This document shows positions 47,691 through 61,100 of a DNA stretch of 64,000 nt, one piece after another (the stretch's first letter is position 1; the number at the start of each line of letters is the position of its first letter). This DNA comes from Lepisosteus oculatus. Taxonomy: Eukaryota > Chordata > Actinopteri > Semionotiformes > Lepisosteidae. The DNA lies in NCBI RefSeq assembly GCF_040954835.1, contig NC_090706.1:30513148-30577147 (forward strand). The letters are read 5' to 3'. Position numbers and translations under genes: made by a program. The notes beneath the pieces were generated by a model. That model saw only the letters and a program-made list of their open reading frames with translations. It was not told the DNA's origin and made no database searches.

Positions 47691-50044
47691 TGGCCAATAT
47701 TTATTTTTTCTTAGAAAAATACATTGTGTTAACAGTAAATGAATGTACTGCATTACAAAGTATTATGTTGTCAGAAAGGGATTTGCCTTAATGTTATTTA
47801 CACGTCCTGTAATGATTTGATAAAAAATTCAAACAGCTTTTTAATTTAGCCCCAGACTGTATGTGTAAGGCTGCCTGGTAATCGTGGTGAATTTGATGTA
47901 AATAATTCTATCCTTAATTGAAAAAAATATGTTTTGCCATTTCCAAAGTAATTTGGGAGCAACTGGCTCAGCAGCACTCAGTATATTCAGCTCTCTTCAG
48001 CTTCATAACTTCAATTTCAGCCTTTTTTTCCTTTGGATAATAAATCTTCACCATCTGTTTTCTGGTAATTTGTAATTGAAATTCCATTCTGAAACTTTAA
48101 TACTGAGTCTCTTACAGCTCAATGTTGCCTCTTGATATTAATGTGAATAGGTATTCAGATTTTATCCATAAAAGCTTGTCTACATTTTCAGGATAAAGCA
48201 AATGATGTTAAATTGATCTAAACGTAAATGATAGGTTACACATTTTTCCTGTAAACTAACGATTGTCTGACCTAGACTCATCAAAGAGCGTGAAAACAGT
48301 CCATGGAAGATTTAGTCTTAGAAGCTGCCTTAAAAGAATGGATTCAGCTTGTCTTTACTTTAAAATTGCTTTTAGGGCTAGGCTTTTGTACGGCAAGAAA
48401 AGAATTTGGCAGACAATTTTTGTGATGTATTAGACTGAGTCCTGTTCCGCGGGAAAGGGCAAATGCTCATTTGTCCACAAGGTTTTAAAGGTTTTCTAAA
48501 GTTCATTTTATTGCTAACTGCAGTCGCCATCTTCTCAATTAGGAACAAAAAACCCTAGTGAGGTGCTGTGCTTTTTCTCCGAGCTGCATGCTGACTGCTT
48601 CATTAAGAGAGCCGCATCTGGTTGGAGACCTTTTAGGTTATTACATTATGCAGCAAATTAACATCCCAGTTCTGCATATACGAACAGCATTGTTCTCTAG
48701 CTGAGTAATGTCTGGAGCAAAGCTAAGCTTCTCAGTTCCAGTGTTTGCTTCACTTTGATGTTTAAAACAATGCCAGGCACAGAATTGTTGAATGGCATCT
48801 ACATATTCTAATTGAAGTGAAAGAATTGCAACAAAAAGCGTTCTGTTTTTTTTTTCTTCTGTGAAATGACAGATTGTTCTGAGTGGTGGCTTACTCTATG
48901 AAAAGAAGAGAAAAGGAGCTTCCACAGTATGAAATTACTCATTAACTGTAAAGTTATGATCTTTCCTGCAGCCATGCTGATTCCTGCCTCATCCCTTCCA
49001 GGGTAGATTTCCAATAGATGTCTCTCACCTTGGGGTTTTATGGGATTCAGATCATGGATGGTTCATTTTGTATTTATCAGCCTGCTTCAGGAGAGCCAAA
49101 AACTTTAGAGTGCCACCACGTTTTCAATTTATATGTATAACAGGCTTCACAAAAGGATTATTATTTTTTACTTGAAAGGTAACAAATAAAGGGATCACAA
49201 AAAAGGACAGGGAGAACTATTGTCAGAGAAGGTTGAAACTGTGAATATTTGGAAAAATGCCTTTCCTCCTCTAATTCAAAAACTTTATTTTTCATTAGTA
49301 TCTGTTAGAAGCAGTCGTGGTGTGCGACATAATGGTATCTACCTATTAATCACATTACTCAGTATCACATGAAGCATTACAAACTAATTATTAGGTCATG
49401 TGCTGGTAAGCAGTTATTTTTGTTTGAGAAGAAAAGCACAGTAAATATTAAGAGCCTCAGCCATGATGTGATCTGTGTTGATAACAGATTTTTTGGTCAG
49501 AAGAGGAAATTATGTTTGTCAGATTCTGTGATCTCAGTGTTTGATACTAATGCTACTTTAAAAGGACAAATTGCTATTTACCCTAAAGCAAAAGCAATTT
49601 TTGTTTCAGCTGTACTACAGTAAATTCCCCTTTGCTCCAACTGCTAACTTCCCAACTGCTCTCAATTTAGATCTATCCATCAATATCATGTGTCAGCCTT
49701 TCCCACTTATAAGCAATGTGAGCTGGATTTATACCATCATGAGACAGGTTAGATTTCCCCTACTGATGAGGTGTTGTTGTAATCCTGCTCAGTATGAGAG
49801 GAATTTCAGCTACAGATGTATTTGATGTACATGCTAGACTAAGGAACCAATGGTGCAAAGCTATCATCTGTGGGATTATGACTGAACACCTCTAAGTCAG
49901 AATCCCCTATAAAAGACCAAGGAAACATATTCAAACCTATTACTGTATGTTGCAAAATTTTGCATATCTCTATTATTTTTTGTATGCACCATGCACTTAA
50001 TTCAAATTAAATGACATCAAATACAGTAAATATTGTTAACAAGT
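47691..50044. other. Gene-poor sequence with a possible conserved element
   Basis: No exon recognised. The stretch 48290-48700 is repeat-free and more balanced in composition; see findings. Confidence 0.3.
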
Positions 50045-50330
50045 AGTACAGTGGCAAAGAGTACGAGTTTGTCAGTTCTCCCCGTGTTTGTATGGGTTTC
50101 CTTCTAGTGTTTCAGTTTCCTCCCACAGTCCAAAGACATTCTGGTAGATTAATTGACTTCTGGTAAAATTGCCCCTAGTGTGAGCATGTGTGTCTGTGTC
50201 TCTGCCCCGTAGCAGACTGGCATCCTGTCTAGGGTGTATCCTGCCTTGTGCCCGTTCCTTGCCAGTATAAGCTCCAGCTCCTCCGCAACCCCGAATTGGA
50301 TAAAACCGTTAGAAAATGGACAGGATGTCA
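50045..50330 (-). repeat. Fish dispersed repeat, copy 3 (reverse orientation)
   Basis: TTTCCTCCCACAGTCCAAAG, GACTGGCATCCTGTCTAGGG and GTATCCTGCCTTGTGCCC are the reverse-complement motifs of the copy at 20535-20860. Confidence 0.7.
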
Positions 50331-52837
50331 GTAAATTGCAAGGCAACCATTTTTCATTGTTTCCTTAATTAACTGTGCAGAGGAGCTTCATATCACCAAA
50401 CCTTCCTTTATACAAAACTTGGATTTTAAGTCTGTCTTTGGAAGTGAAAAAACATTTTGTCCAAAGTGGACATTTCCACATGGGTTTTGTAGAATCCGTT
50501 GTATATTGAAGGATCATGCATACAGTATGTACACTTCCAATGTCTGAGTGACACAATCGTATCTCAGGCCCACATCAGGCTGTATCAGTAGTATTTGGGG
50601 AAACAGCAAAAGGCATTTCTTATGGGTGAAGAGCCTGTGCTGATGCTATTTGTTCAGCACAGTGGGAGTGTGGTTTGACACAGGCAGTTATACAAGAAAC
50701 AGACAGAGTGAACAGTAATGTAATGATATGTTTTAATTTAATCGTAGTCCACGTGTTCCCTTTTAATATTGTGTTGAGAAAGCAGTAATACTGCATTTAT
50801 GATCTGCATTAATTAGATTTGCCTCCTTAGAATTACAAGGAACAAAGTAAGAAATCTCTTTCAGGCTTTCATTTGAACCGGAATCCTGTCATTAGCTGAC
50901 CGTTACTAGAGATTCTCAAAATGGTGAGAACACACAATTAGCTAAGTGCTGCCAGGATAGAGCTGGGGTTAGCAGCCTGGGGCTCTCCTCACTTTCTGGC
51001 AAACAGCAATTCCTGTGACTTGCCAGGTGCCTCCAGACTTTCTGTGATATCAGTTAGAAAGATGCCCTGCTGCTACACTTGGATCTAGCTTTCCTGTGAG
51101 GCACTGTGGAGCCTGCAACATGTCAAATGACAAATAGCACTGCAGATTGGCATGTTGGAGGAGAATGCCTGCAAGTCTCAACCTCTCCCAAGTGATACAG
51201 GAGTTGTAGCCAAAAATCTGTCAACTGGTGATTCTAAATGGCGTGGTTATAAAAATAAAAATAACTTGCAGTTTCAATTGGTGTTTCACATATTTGTGCT
51301 TACATGCAGTGAAAAAGTGGTGTAATATGTTTTAACACTATTTCTTTGAGTGATTTTTCTTACTCATTTTTTTGTCAATCTTACAATAGAAAATATAGTC
51401 AAAGGTCTAAATCCAATGATAACTGTACTGAGCTAGGAACATGTTTTAAAGCTTAAAACATATACAGTATAAGGTTCTCAAAGTCAAACCAGGGCACATG
51501 TAATGACTAGACAACTTAATAATCCTTTCAAATTGTATTTTTTGTGTCTTTGTATAATTCCTGTCTAAAGTCATTGTCAGTAGGAGGACACAGTAATTGA
51601 CTTCATTAAGCACAATGAAACTCTAATTGGTAGTTAAATCAATGACTGAAAATATGATTAACTGGTGTGAAGCTCCTATCTTGTAGAAATAAGGGTTTCT
51701 GGGAGTGTTTTCCAGTGTTTCTAAGGCAGTGTGATCCATCTTAAATGACCACTCAGTGATAAATATTTAATGTCTCTGTGTTTTCGTTTTAATCGAATTA
51801 GATAATTCTATTAGCATCCTGTTGTGAGTCTGAATTGATCATACATCACTGCTCTGGATGTAGCTAATAATTATGAAGGTCAAAATAAAGTTTTTTTTAA
51901 CATTTTTACATTTTTACAGTACTCTTCAGCATTTTTCTTTTTTAGCAAGCTACAGTACATGCCATTTGCTTTTCAAGCTGTCCCTGAAAGTGACTGAACA
52001 ACTGTAGTGTAACAGCTAGAAAAGTACGAGTTAGCTATCATGAAGAACCACATCAATTATTGGTCTGAGAAGATTCTGGCTAATTGGATATCAATTAGAT
52101 CATTTTATTCTGTTTATAATGTGCAGTTTATTCAGTGGGGCACCCTGTAGGAGGAACCTTTTAAATGTTTCATTTCATTCCTTTCAACAAATCATACTGA
52201 TGAACACAAGAAATGCAACATTCAGTTCTAATGGATTAAGTCAAATATTATAAATATGGATATGAAAGAAAATGGAAAAATCCTAATACTTTTCCAGTAT
52301 GAAACCTTGACAAGATGCTGTAATAAAGAAGACAGTGACGCCTTCTGTTTAGAGTGTAATGTGTAAGACCTGCACAACTTAGCAATAAACCCTCCAGAAC
52401 CTGTCCTGGTATCTGTAAGTAAGTGGTAAGTGTCTGTCATGGTATGTTCAGAGCCCTGGAGCCACTTTACCTTATAGTGCGGTTGTCGTATTATTTAGTT
52501 TGATTTTCTCTGAATTATCCATCGATCTGTTGAATCAGAACGTCGCCAGACAATGCCTGTCACAAACCGGCCACCTTCACATGTGCTGATAGCAACCAGG
52601 TGATCTTCATTACTCAAGTGGGGCATGTGGATATATACTGTATATATATTCCACTGTTCTTGTATTAATTAAAATCATGCCTTTTAGGAGGTCTATTTAT
52701 ACTCAGACTGAAATGTCAAACATTGGGCATCCGTTGTTTAAATACTGTATAATCACATGACTAGAGCTCACCATTTTGTTATTTGCTGAAATATGCTACG
52801 TAGATAACAAATACGCTTATGTCCTCACATAAATGTA
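50331..52837. other. Gene-poor sequence
   Basis: No gene, RNA or clear repeat recognised. Confidence 0.3.
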
Positions 52838-52900
52838 CAGTAAGTAACATATGGCCCCTTGCAAAAGTATTCAGACCCTTGTGCGGTATTATTTCTCAGA
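52838..52900 (+). mobile_element. Single end of a Tc1/mariner-like element
   Basis: CCCCTTGCAAAAGTATTCAG followed by ACCCTTG matches the terminal-repeat style of fish Tc1-like transposons. No partner end or transposase remnant was seen nearby, so it is a solo end. Confidence 0.5.
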
Positions 52901-54904
52901 CACTTGTAGTCGTGATACTTTGAAGTATAAATGAATAGTTGTTATATAGACAAAATGCTCCATGCATTCAAAATCGAAAAACAAAACTAAATAGATTATA
53001 ATACAAAAGGTTTTAAGATACCAATCATTGTATTAGTTTAGGTTACATTTACCTTTCTATTTTATAAAATTCAAACATTTTAGTTGTTGTAGTTGTAAAT
53101 AGAATAGTTTTGAAAAAAAATATTTGTTTTCTTCTACAGTATCTTATGACATTTTAGTTACACTACTAAATAAGAACCAAAAGATACACTGATCAGGAAC
53201 ATACTTGGGTTGTGAATTTAATAACAGTGTTCTGTTTCACGAATTCTTAAGGCTGATGTTCAGCCAATTATTAAAGTATCTGATTATATTTTGTGATGTA
53301 TTTCCTTCAACTATAAGATGTAATTGTTTATTGCTGTGAAAGTAGAAAGGATCTCCTGAAGCAGGTTTCCTTTTTACGATTCACCACTGTATGCAATGCA
53401 GAAATGATGAAAAATGGAAATGCCTATCTTTAATTTCAGACGTGCACATTCATTATTTCAGATCTTGCAAAGCTCCAAAGTGCTTGACAGGTGAAGTGGT
53501 GCTGAGTGGACAAGAGGCGTGTCTTTCTCTACTTTCACTGCAAGCCTGCAGGTCTGTGGTGACTCACAGGAGTTGTCATTTGCTATAAAGCTAAGAGAGT
53601 CCTGACAAATCCTAGTTGTACATTGATGGCACTCAGCCAGCCAGTTACATGTATTTGCCCCTGTATTTGCTTTTATTAGTTGACACATTTGGGGGTTAGG
53701 TCTAATCCAAGGCATTGTTAACCCCTCCTGCATTGGACTAACTACAGTGATTAAGGATTGTACATGTACTTCTTTATTATCCAACTTATGTATAGTAGCA
53801 CTTGGTGCTAGGCTCCTGATTCCCTGAAATGTTTTCTAGTGTTGAATAGATTTTAATCACCCCCCTCAAAAAACATTTCCTAGATATGTATAATTTGCAT
53901 TTGTCCATACCTCCATGATATAATGTTTGTAATGTTAAGTTCCTTATGTCTTTTTAATCTGTATCCTTTTTCCCGATTAACACTTTCCTTATGGTTTTAT
54001 GTGCTAAAAACCAAATAGATTGTGATGGCTTGATGGCACAATATTATAGGTTTGCTTTATCGTATCGTTTTACAGCTACAGTATGTGTACATTTTAGAGA
54101 CAATATACTGTGCATCATATTGGAAAGTGCTTCAGGATTTATTAGAATACATAGTTGGAATTTTAAAGTGTTTTTTTTATTAAATGGGGTGAAGACTGGA
54201 TGAAAGAGGTCACGCTGGCCATTAAACAGATTAATGTGCTGTGTTGAGGGGGAAAATGCAATAAACTTAAAACTACCTCAAAGGTCTACTTGAAATGAAA
54301 GCAGATCAACTAACAGGATGTAATTCAGAAAGGTAATGTCTGATAACTGCAGACAAGATGAATTTCGGTTGGCAGTCCTGCAGGGTGTGATATGGTGCCG
54401 GCACATTTATGTACATTATTTATATCCAGTAATGAACATTATAATGAAAAGTGGACCAAACTATAAATATGACTTGATAACATAATGTGGTAGGATAATG
54501 GTCTGTACAATTAAAGTGTCTTACAATTCTACGTTTTGGTCTTTAAAATACGTTATTTTTGTCTTGCATTTGATAAAAATGCTGTACACAAGAGTAGAAG
54601 CCTTCACCAGAGCTCATGTTGTGTAAGTACACCACTCATTATGGAGTAAGATTAATGTAGATTGAGAATAAAACAAGCATCGTCCCTCCGTGCTGTTGCG
54701 ATTGTCGGTGCTTACCATATGTTGTTGTCTTTTTTAGCATTTGTTTAAAGCCAAACTGATGCTGTGCTTGAGGGTTTTTTACTGTACAGGGTGCATCTGG
54801 GTACTAGAATGGTTGCACAGAGATGTGTGGCAGACAGCTTCATAATAACCACTCGCTTGCTAAGAAAACATTTCTTGACATTAGAGTGGACAATCTTGAA
54901 TGAA
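52901..54904. other. Gene-poor sequence
   Basis: No coding exon supported. The reverse-strand frame at 53458-53784 is not recognisable. Confidence 0.3.
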
Positions 54905-55165
54905 AAAAGCAACCTTCCATCCATTTTCGGATTCTTCTGGTTGAAGATCATGGTGGAGTCAGAGCAGCAACAGGCACAAGGCCCACACTGATACGCTCAC
55001 ACCAGGGCCAGTTTTCCCAGTAGCTAATAGGAAAGCGGAACATCCAGAGGAAGCCCACGTGAGCACAGACAGACCATACAAACTCCACACAGACAATGGC
55101 CCAGGCCCAGAATTGAACCAAGGGTCCCAGCGGTGCAATGTTAACCACGGTGCCACCATGCAGCC
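54905..55165 (+). repeat. Fish dispersed repeat, copy 4
   Basis: CATACAAACTCCACACAGAC, CCCAGAATTGAACCAAGGGT and GTTAACCACGGTGCCACCAT follow in the family order of the copy at 20535-20860. Confidence 0.7.
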
Positions 55166-58100
55166 ATCTAAATGAAAAAACAGTTCTTGCTAAATCAAGA
55201 ACTTCATCAGTATTTACTGTTATAAATCTCGATTACTCCAATATGCTGGTGAAAGTACCAAAAATATTTCACAATTATCTTGCCAAAAACATAGTGCATT
55301 CCGAAGAATTTGGCTTTGACACATTTGTTTCTAAATTAGGCCTGCTGCGTAGTACAGTGTATTTTAGGAAATACGTTTATAGGACCTTTTCTTTAGCTTT
55401 TATTTCTAAATGGTGTTACAGGTGGACTTTATCTGTTAATATCAAAAGCAGTAAAAGGATTTTACTAAAAACCATAGTTTAAGAAAAAAGTCTAAATTTC
55501 AGTTTTATTTCTGTCATAAAGGATTTGAAACCATATCTCTGCACCATCGTCTACACTCAGTAAACATGGGGCTTATTCAGTTTTAGTTACTTTCCGTTTT
55601 TTTTAATAGAGAAAATCTCTTCCTTTAGTTTTTAGTATTTTGTTTCTTATTCAAGGAAGATTAGAAACCACTTATAGAAAGTCACTTCAACATTTTATAT
55701 TGTGCTTGTTGCTGGTAAATCAAAAAAGGAACAGATGTATTGTACCCTCAGACTTCTTTAACTGGACTTTGAGTCCAGCATGTCATACACTCATGTGCTT
55801 TTCTGAGAAATTGATTCAGGAGACTGGTTTCACAATACTGTAAATCAGTGTCAGAGAACTTTTTTTTTCTTCTATTATAAGATCTTATAAAGCACTAACC
55901 TAAAAGTAATTTTGCCTTTACGAATTCTTATGAAATGTACAATATTACATAGAGCCTATTCAGTTTTGACCCCCCTCCCCTTTAATAACACAAAAATAAT
56001 AACTGAAAGACTTTAGATTAACATCTGAGATTGTAGAGACCAGAAATCATTCATTTGTATGGGTGTTACAATAGAATCACACCATGACAAACACTGTATT
56101 ACAGCAGGATTGGAAAGACTGACAGCTTTAGGCAGCTAAACATAATAAAACAGAGTGAATTTAGCAAAGTTGTCCTGTTTTATGGTTTTAACCATTTAAC
56201 ATGCTATTTAATTATTATTAATACTGGCCAATCCATTGATCATTATTAAGAGTGTGCGTCAAGGTCAAGGACAATGAATGTGCTATTTTCGATGACCAGA
56301 GATGTACTGGTTGGGTTAATTAATGTTTCTGAATGGTCTTTGGGCTCTTGTATGTATATGTGAGCACCATGATGGACTGTTGACCCACCCTGTCTTGTGC
56401 TTTATACTTCTATGATAAGTTCTTGGTTGCCATGACATTTATGCTTTGGATGAGCTTTATGATAATGGATGGTTAAAGCAGTATTCCTTGTACACAAAGA
56501 TCTTCAGAATTGTGGCAGCTGAAAGCACTATTAACATTGCATCTCTTTAGCTAATTGGTAGAGAAGAATAAAGTAGTGTTCTGAAAGTGAATACATATTT
56601 CATGTAAATGTGAGTGGGCGAGCAGTGTGTTACCTTTTATTAATATACAAATCTGATTAGCAGCTGGGGGAACTGTATGGAGGATCTAGAAATCAATTTC
56701 CATTTGAGCCCTTGAAAATCAACAGCTCATGGAATGAATCCATGGGTAAATGGTTTAACAGATGCTTTATTCATCTGGGGAATTCTCAGAGACACAGAAT
56801 TGAAAAAAAATTATAGGGTCTCCACACAGAGTAATAAGCAAAAAATAAAACTGAGGAAAAGGGGATTATGTATTCTGTTCTTTCTTCTGACTGAGGAGTT
56901 CAACTTCTCTGATTGCAATCCAGTGGAAATGCTTCAGTGTGATCAAGCAAAGAAAAAAGCCTACAAGTACGCAACCTTTAAATAGTAGCTGTCATCAACA
57001 AATTCTTTTTCACCCTCCAAGGACAGTGTAAAAACAGTATTAAACTTTGATAGAGTACTGATGTAGCTTGACTTACATTAGTAGTACAAAGGTATGAGCC
57101 AGCTCCTGTTCGGGTCATTCTGCACCACTTCGATCTCAGAGATTCTTGGTGAATCCTGGGAAAAAGTGAATAATTACTTCTTGACTATAGGTCCCAGCCA
57201 GCAGTAACCCCAAAAGTACTTCTATTTAATTTTCTTAAAAAAGAACACTTGTTTTTAGGGGGGTAGTGCTGATAACAAAAGATCTTCCATAAGACACTAT
57301 ACTGTACTCCCCAGTACTGATGCAAAACTTTGACAACTGTTTTACAAACCACATAGTGCATGCCAGACATACAACTACAGGCTTGACAAATACCGTACTG
57401 AAAAGAAATTAATCTTTCCTCAAATAGAAAGGTTACACATCGCTTTGGACTAAATTGACTTCCAGTTCCTTTAGGAACTGAAAGATTGAGGTTTCTGTCC
57501 TCAAAGGGTATACACAAGTTGTAAGAGCTTAGTACATAAATAATATCAATATTTTAAAAGGACAAGTAGAAATCCAGTTAAAGAACCCAGAAGCGATGCA
57601 ATGGGATTGTTGGAGATTTTGTATTATGGTTTATTACAAGTTATACGTTGGAATTCTCTTGTCAAATTGTACTGTGCCATGTTTATCATTTTGAATCAGA
57701 CTTCCAGATTGCCGAGTTTAAACATTCTTGTAATTCATATTGAAAAAGCTACATATTGTTGTTCTGTGGAAAAACATACTTCCTATCTCTTGACTTATGC
57801 CCTGTGACTTGAACATTTTTTAATCTCCTTGCTTTTCAGTACATACTGTAGTTAAGATTACAGCAAGGACACTGTGGATCCAGGTTGAACACTGTAATTC
57901 TCGAGATGTCAGATCTAGTTATACAGAGTGATTTCTATGTGACCTACATTTCCGCTCAAAGCACTGGTTGCAAGCAGTGTTTCACAATTATTTCTTTAAT
58001 TCATTATAATTTTCTAAATGACAGGGTACTGTGATTGTAACATCTTGATTCTATTCTTTCTCTTCCAAACATTTTATAGGGGACAATTTCCATACACAGT

Positions 58101-61100
58101 TTTAAAGTCTAAGAAGAATTTCATCACACTTTTATATCTCTAAGTTGAAAAATATGTCCATTACCAATACATAAATATTCAGTCATTGTTGCTTATAAAT
58201 TCAGCATATTCTAAGTTAAGAGAGAATTACACCAAAGACTAACATCCAAACAACCAAGATTGACCAGATGTATATGCTGATAGATACTGCTAAATGTTTT
58301 ATTAGTCTGTGAAAGTATTTTCTGAATCAAAACTAAAAATCCCTGAGATATATTTTATCAGGGCACTTCTCCATGTTCTCCATGGTTTCATTATGTTTTG
58401 AGAGATTAAGTTATTTGACTTAGATTCGGTCTCATGAATGTTTGCTTTTTTTGTTGAGGTATATTAATTTTGTTGTAAATGCATTTTTAAAACAAGAATA
58501 TGTATGTGATGGCTTTCATAAGCCTTGCAGAGAAAAAAATAACTGTGTACAGTAGCTGTGTGTGTACAGTATATATCAGATGGGCCACCTGAAGCATCAA
58601 CTACTAGAATTAATTATAATATAGAATATATAATGTATTAGATATGGATAGATACTATATTATATACACTGTACAGAGGGTTTGTGTAGCATTACAAAAT
58701 TTTAATATAAATAAACTTGAAATTAATTGAAGCACGGATTATTTTTCTGAAAGAGGCAAACCTGGGCACTGGGCTGCGAGTCTCTTCATTAACTACGAGA
58801 GACGGCTGGCTTATCATGTTAATTGTAGAGTCTTCTTCTCAAGCAGAGACGTTCTCCTCTCAGGTGACATAAAAAAATGGCTTTGTTGCACTTCACTTAT
58901 CTCATGAACTTCCAGCCCTGTAAAAACTGACCAATTGCAAATGTGCACAACTATAATTGAAGTTCCCTTCATGAAGACTCCTTTTGTCAAGATAGATTAT
59001 GTAGAATAAAATCTGCATGGAATTAATTACTAATAAATTAAAACACAAACAAAAAACAAGTCATTTTGAGTGGCACCTATGACATAGTGTTTTGGCTGAT
59101 TGTGAAGAGTGCAGTTTAAACAGTTTGTGAGACTTATATACTTTCAACAGGTGTACGAATTCGCTCCCATTTCACTGATTCAACGCGGATCTGGCTGTTA
59201 ATCGTCGCAGGAAACTGGAACAAGGTGTTAGCGTTTAACACTCTGTAGTCTGATGAAACTGCTCGACAGTCAAAGTCACCATGTGTCGAAGTGTGTTGTT
59301 AGTTGTACGAGTTTGATATAATTGTATAAAATACATTTCCATACCTCTCACTCACAAAAGGTAAGAGGCTATAGAGAATTCACTGTTGTTCTACGTTAAA
59401 TTTCTACATTGTAAATAAATTACAAAATGTTATGTTGCGTTAGTTAATGGTCTACACCCTGGTGAAAGATTAATTGCCTTTTTAGGAGCCCATATAGGAT
59501 TTCTATTTTTGCGGTTTAACATTGCAAATAGTCCGTGTTATATTTTGTTTTATAGTAATGATGGTGTTGATAAATTATGGAAAAGTATAACTTTGTCTAA
59601 GAATGTTTGGTTTACATTCAACGGGTGTTTGAGATAGGCATATTTTTTCAGTATAGTTTGTATAGCAGATGTCCTGTGAACTTTAAAAGTTAATCAGTTT
59701 CACCTTATTGACCGTTGTTCTGCAGTTCTGTGCACTATCGTTTATCACAAGGGGTTGTGACATGAATCAATCTTACTTTATACTTTAAAATTCAGGACAG
59801 CATAAAGGAAAAAAGCTTAGAAACTTTAACGCATAATAATACTGCAGTTATCCATTGACATTTTAAAACGCCAAATCGTATTAATGCGTTTTAGATATTA
59901 GAAGAAAAGAGGAACATTAATTCTTTGCGCACATCGATATTTACATTTAAGTTAAATAACTTTTTCAACACATACGTCTCAAACGTGCTGTTTCCAAGTC
60001 TTGTTAATAAGTGTGTTAATACTGAATATTTTTATTAAATCGACTTTGATATGGTCATTTTTAATTAATTGCAGCAGACTAATAAAGACAAGGCTATTGG
60101 GCAGTACTTTACAAAAACCTTATGTAACAGAGAGAGGACAATCTTATAAGCACACTGCAACACCATTTTCAAACACTGAGTTGTTCATCACTTTCAGAGC
60201 TATTATACTTTTTACACCATTGTAGAGAGCTAGACTCCTCTGAAGCATATCTTTCTCCTTTGGAACTGTATCATTAAGAGTTTCCAAGCTCTTAACTAAA
60301 CTGGCTAAAGTCATTCAATCTATCCTCCATTCTTCAACAAGTATTTGCGCTTGTGCTTCTTTGTGTTCCTAAAATATATTTAATCATCCTGGAGGGTGCC
60401 ACTGTCTGTTTTTCATTCCATCTGTGCGCTTATCTGGATCAATATCAAAATATAAAGAGTTTGCAGCCCTTCAGATGTGGGTTGTACACTCCTGTGTTAG
60501 AGAGAACGGGTTCTTCAATACATTTTTAAGAGCCCAAAATGCTCATCTTAGTGTTGTCTTATCTAGGTGTTAAATCAACTTAGGTGTCCTCAGCGCCCTC
60601 AAAAATCAGCTCATTTTTTGAGATTTTCTGATTTTCTTTCTCATATTAGAGAAGCAACTAAAAAGTTTCAAACCCGGGGATTCCTGCCGAAAAATGAAAC
60701 GACGACAAAGTTCCAATCAACTTAGATGACGCCAACAATTACAAGTGGATGCTGTGTGGCGTTCAAGGCACCTCTTCTGAGTGCTGTGTCTTTCATTTTA
60801 GGCGCTGTTGTCTCCTTCGAAACTCATTATATTTATGGCTGCTCGTAGGCATCTTCTCAGAATGAAATCGTAAGCACTTGGCACTGAAATCGGTTGATAG
60901 TGTGGTTTGCAGCTGGAAGGAAGCAGCATTAATCCAGAGCAAGACTTGGTCCCCATGGGGGCATTTAAATGCTGGCTTGTCTCAGCATGTTACCTATCAG
61001 CAACTATCAGTCTTTAGAAAACCACCCTTAGGCAAGCAATCTTAAGCTTTCTGTCAAAGATTATATTACTACTTTATTATGTAAAAAAAAAGCACAACAC

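Noticed and set aside
55138-55482. 114-residue frame
   Set aside because: It begins inside a dispersed repeat and continues into AT-rich sequence without homology.
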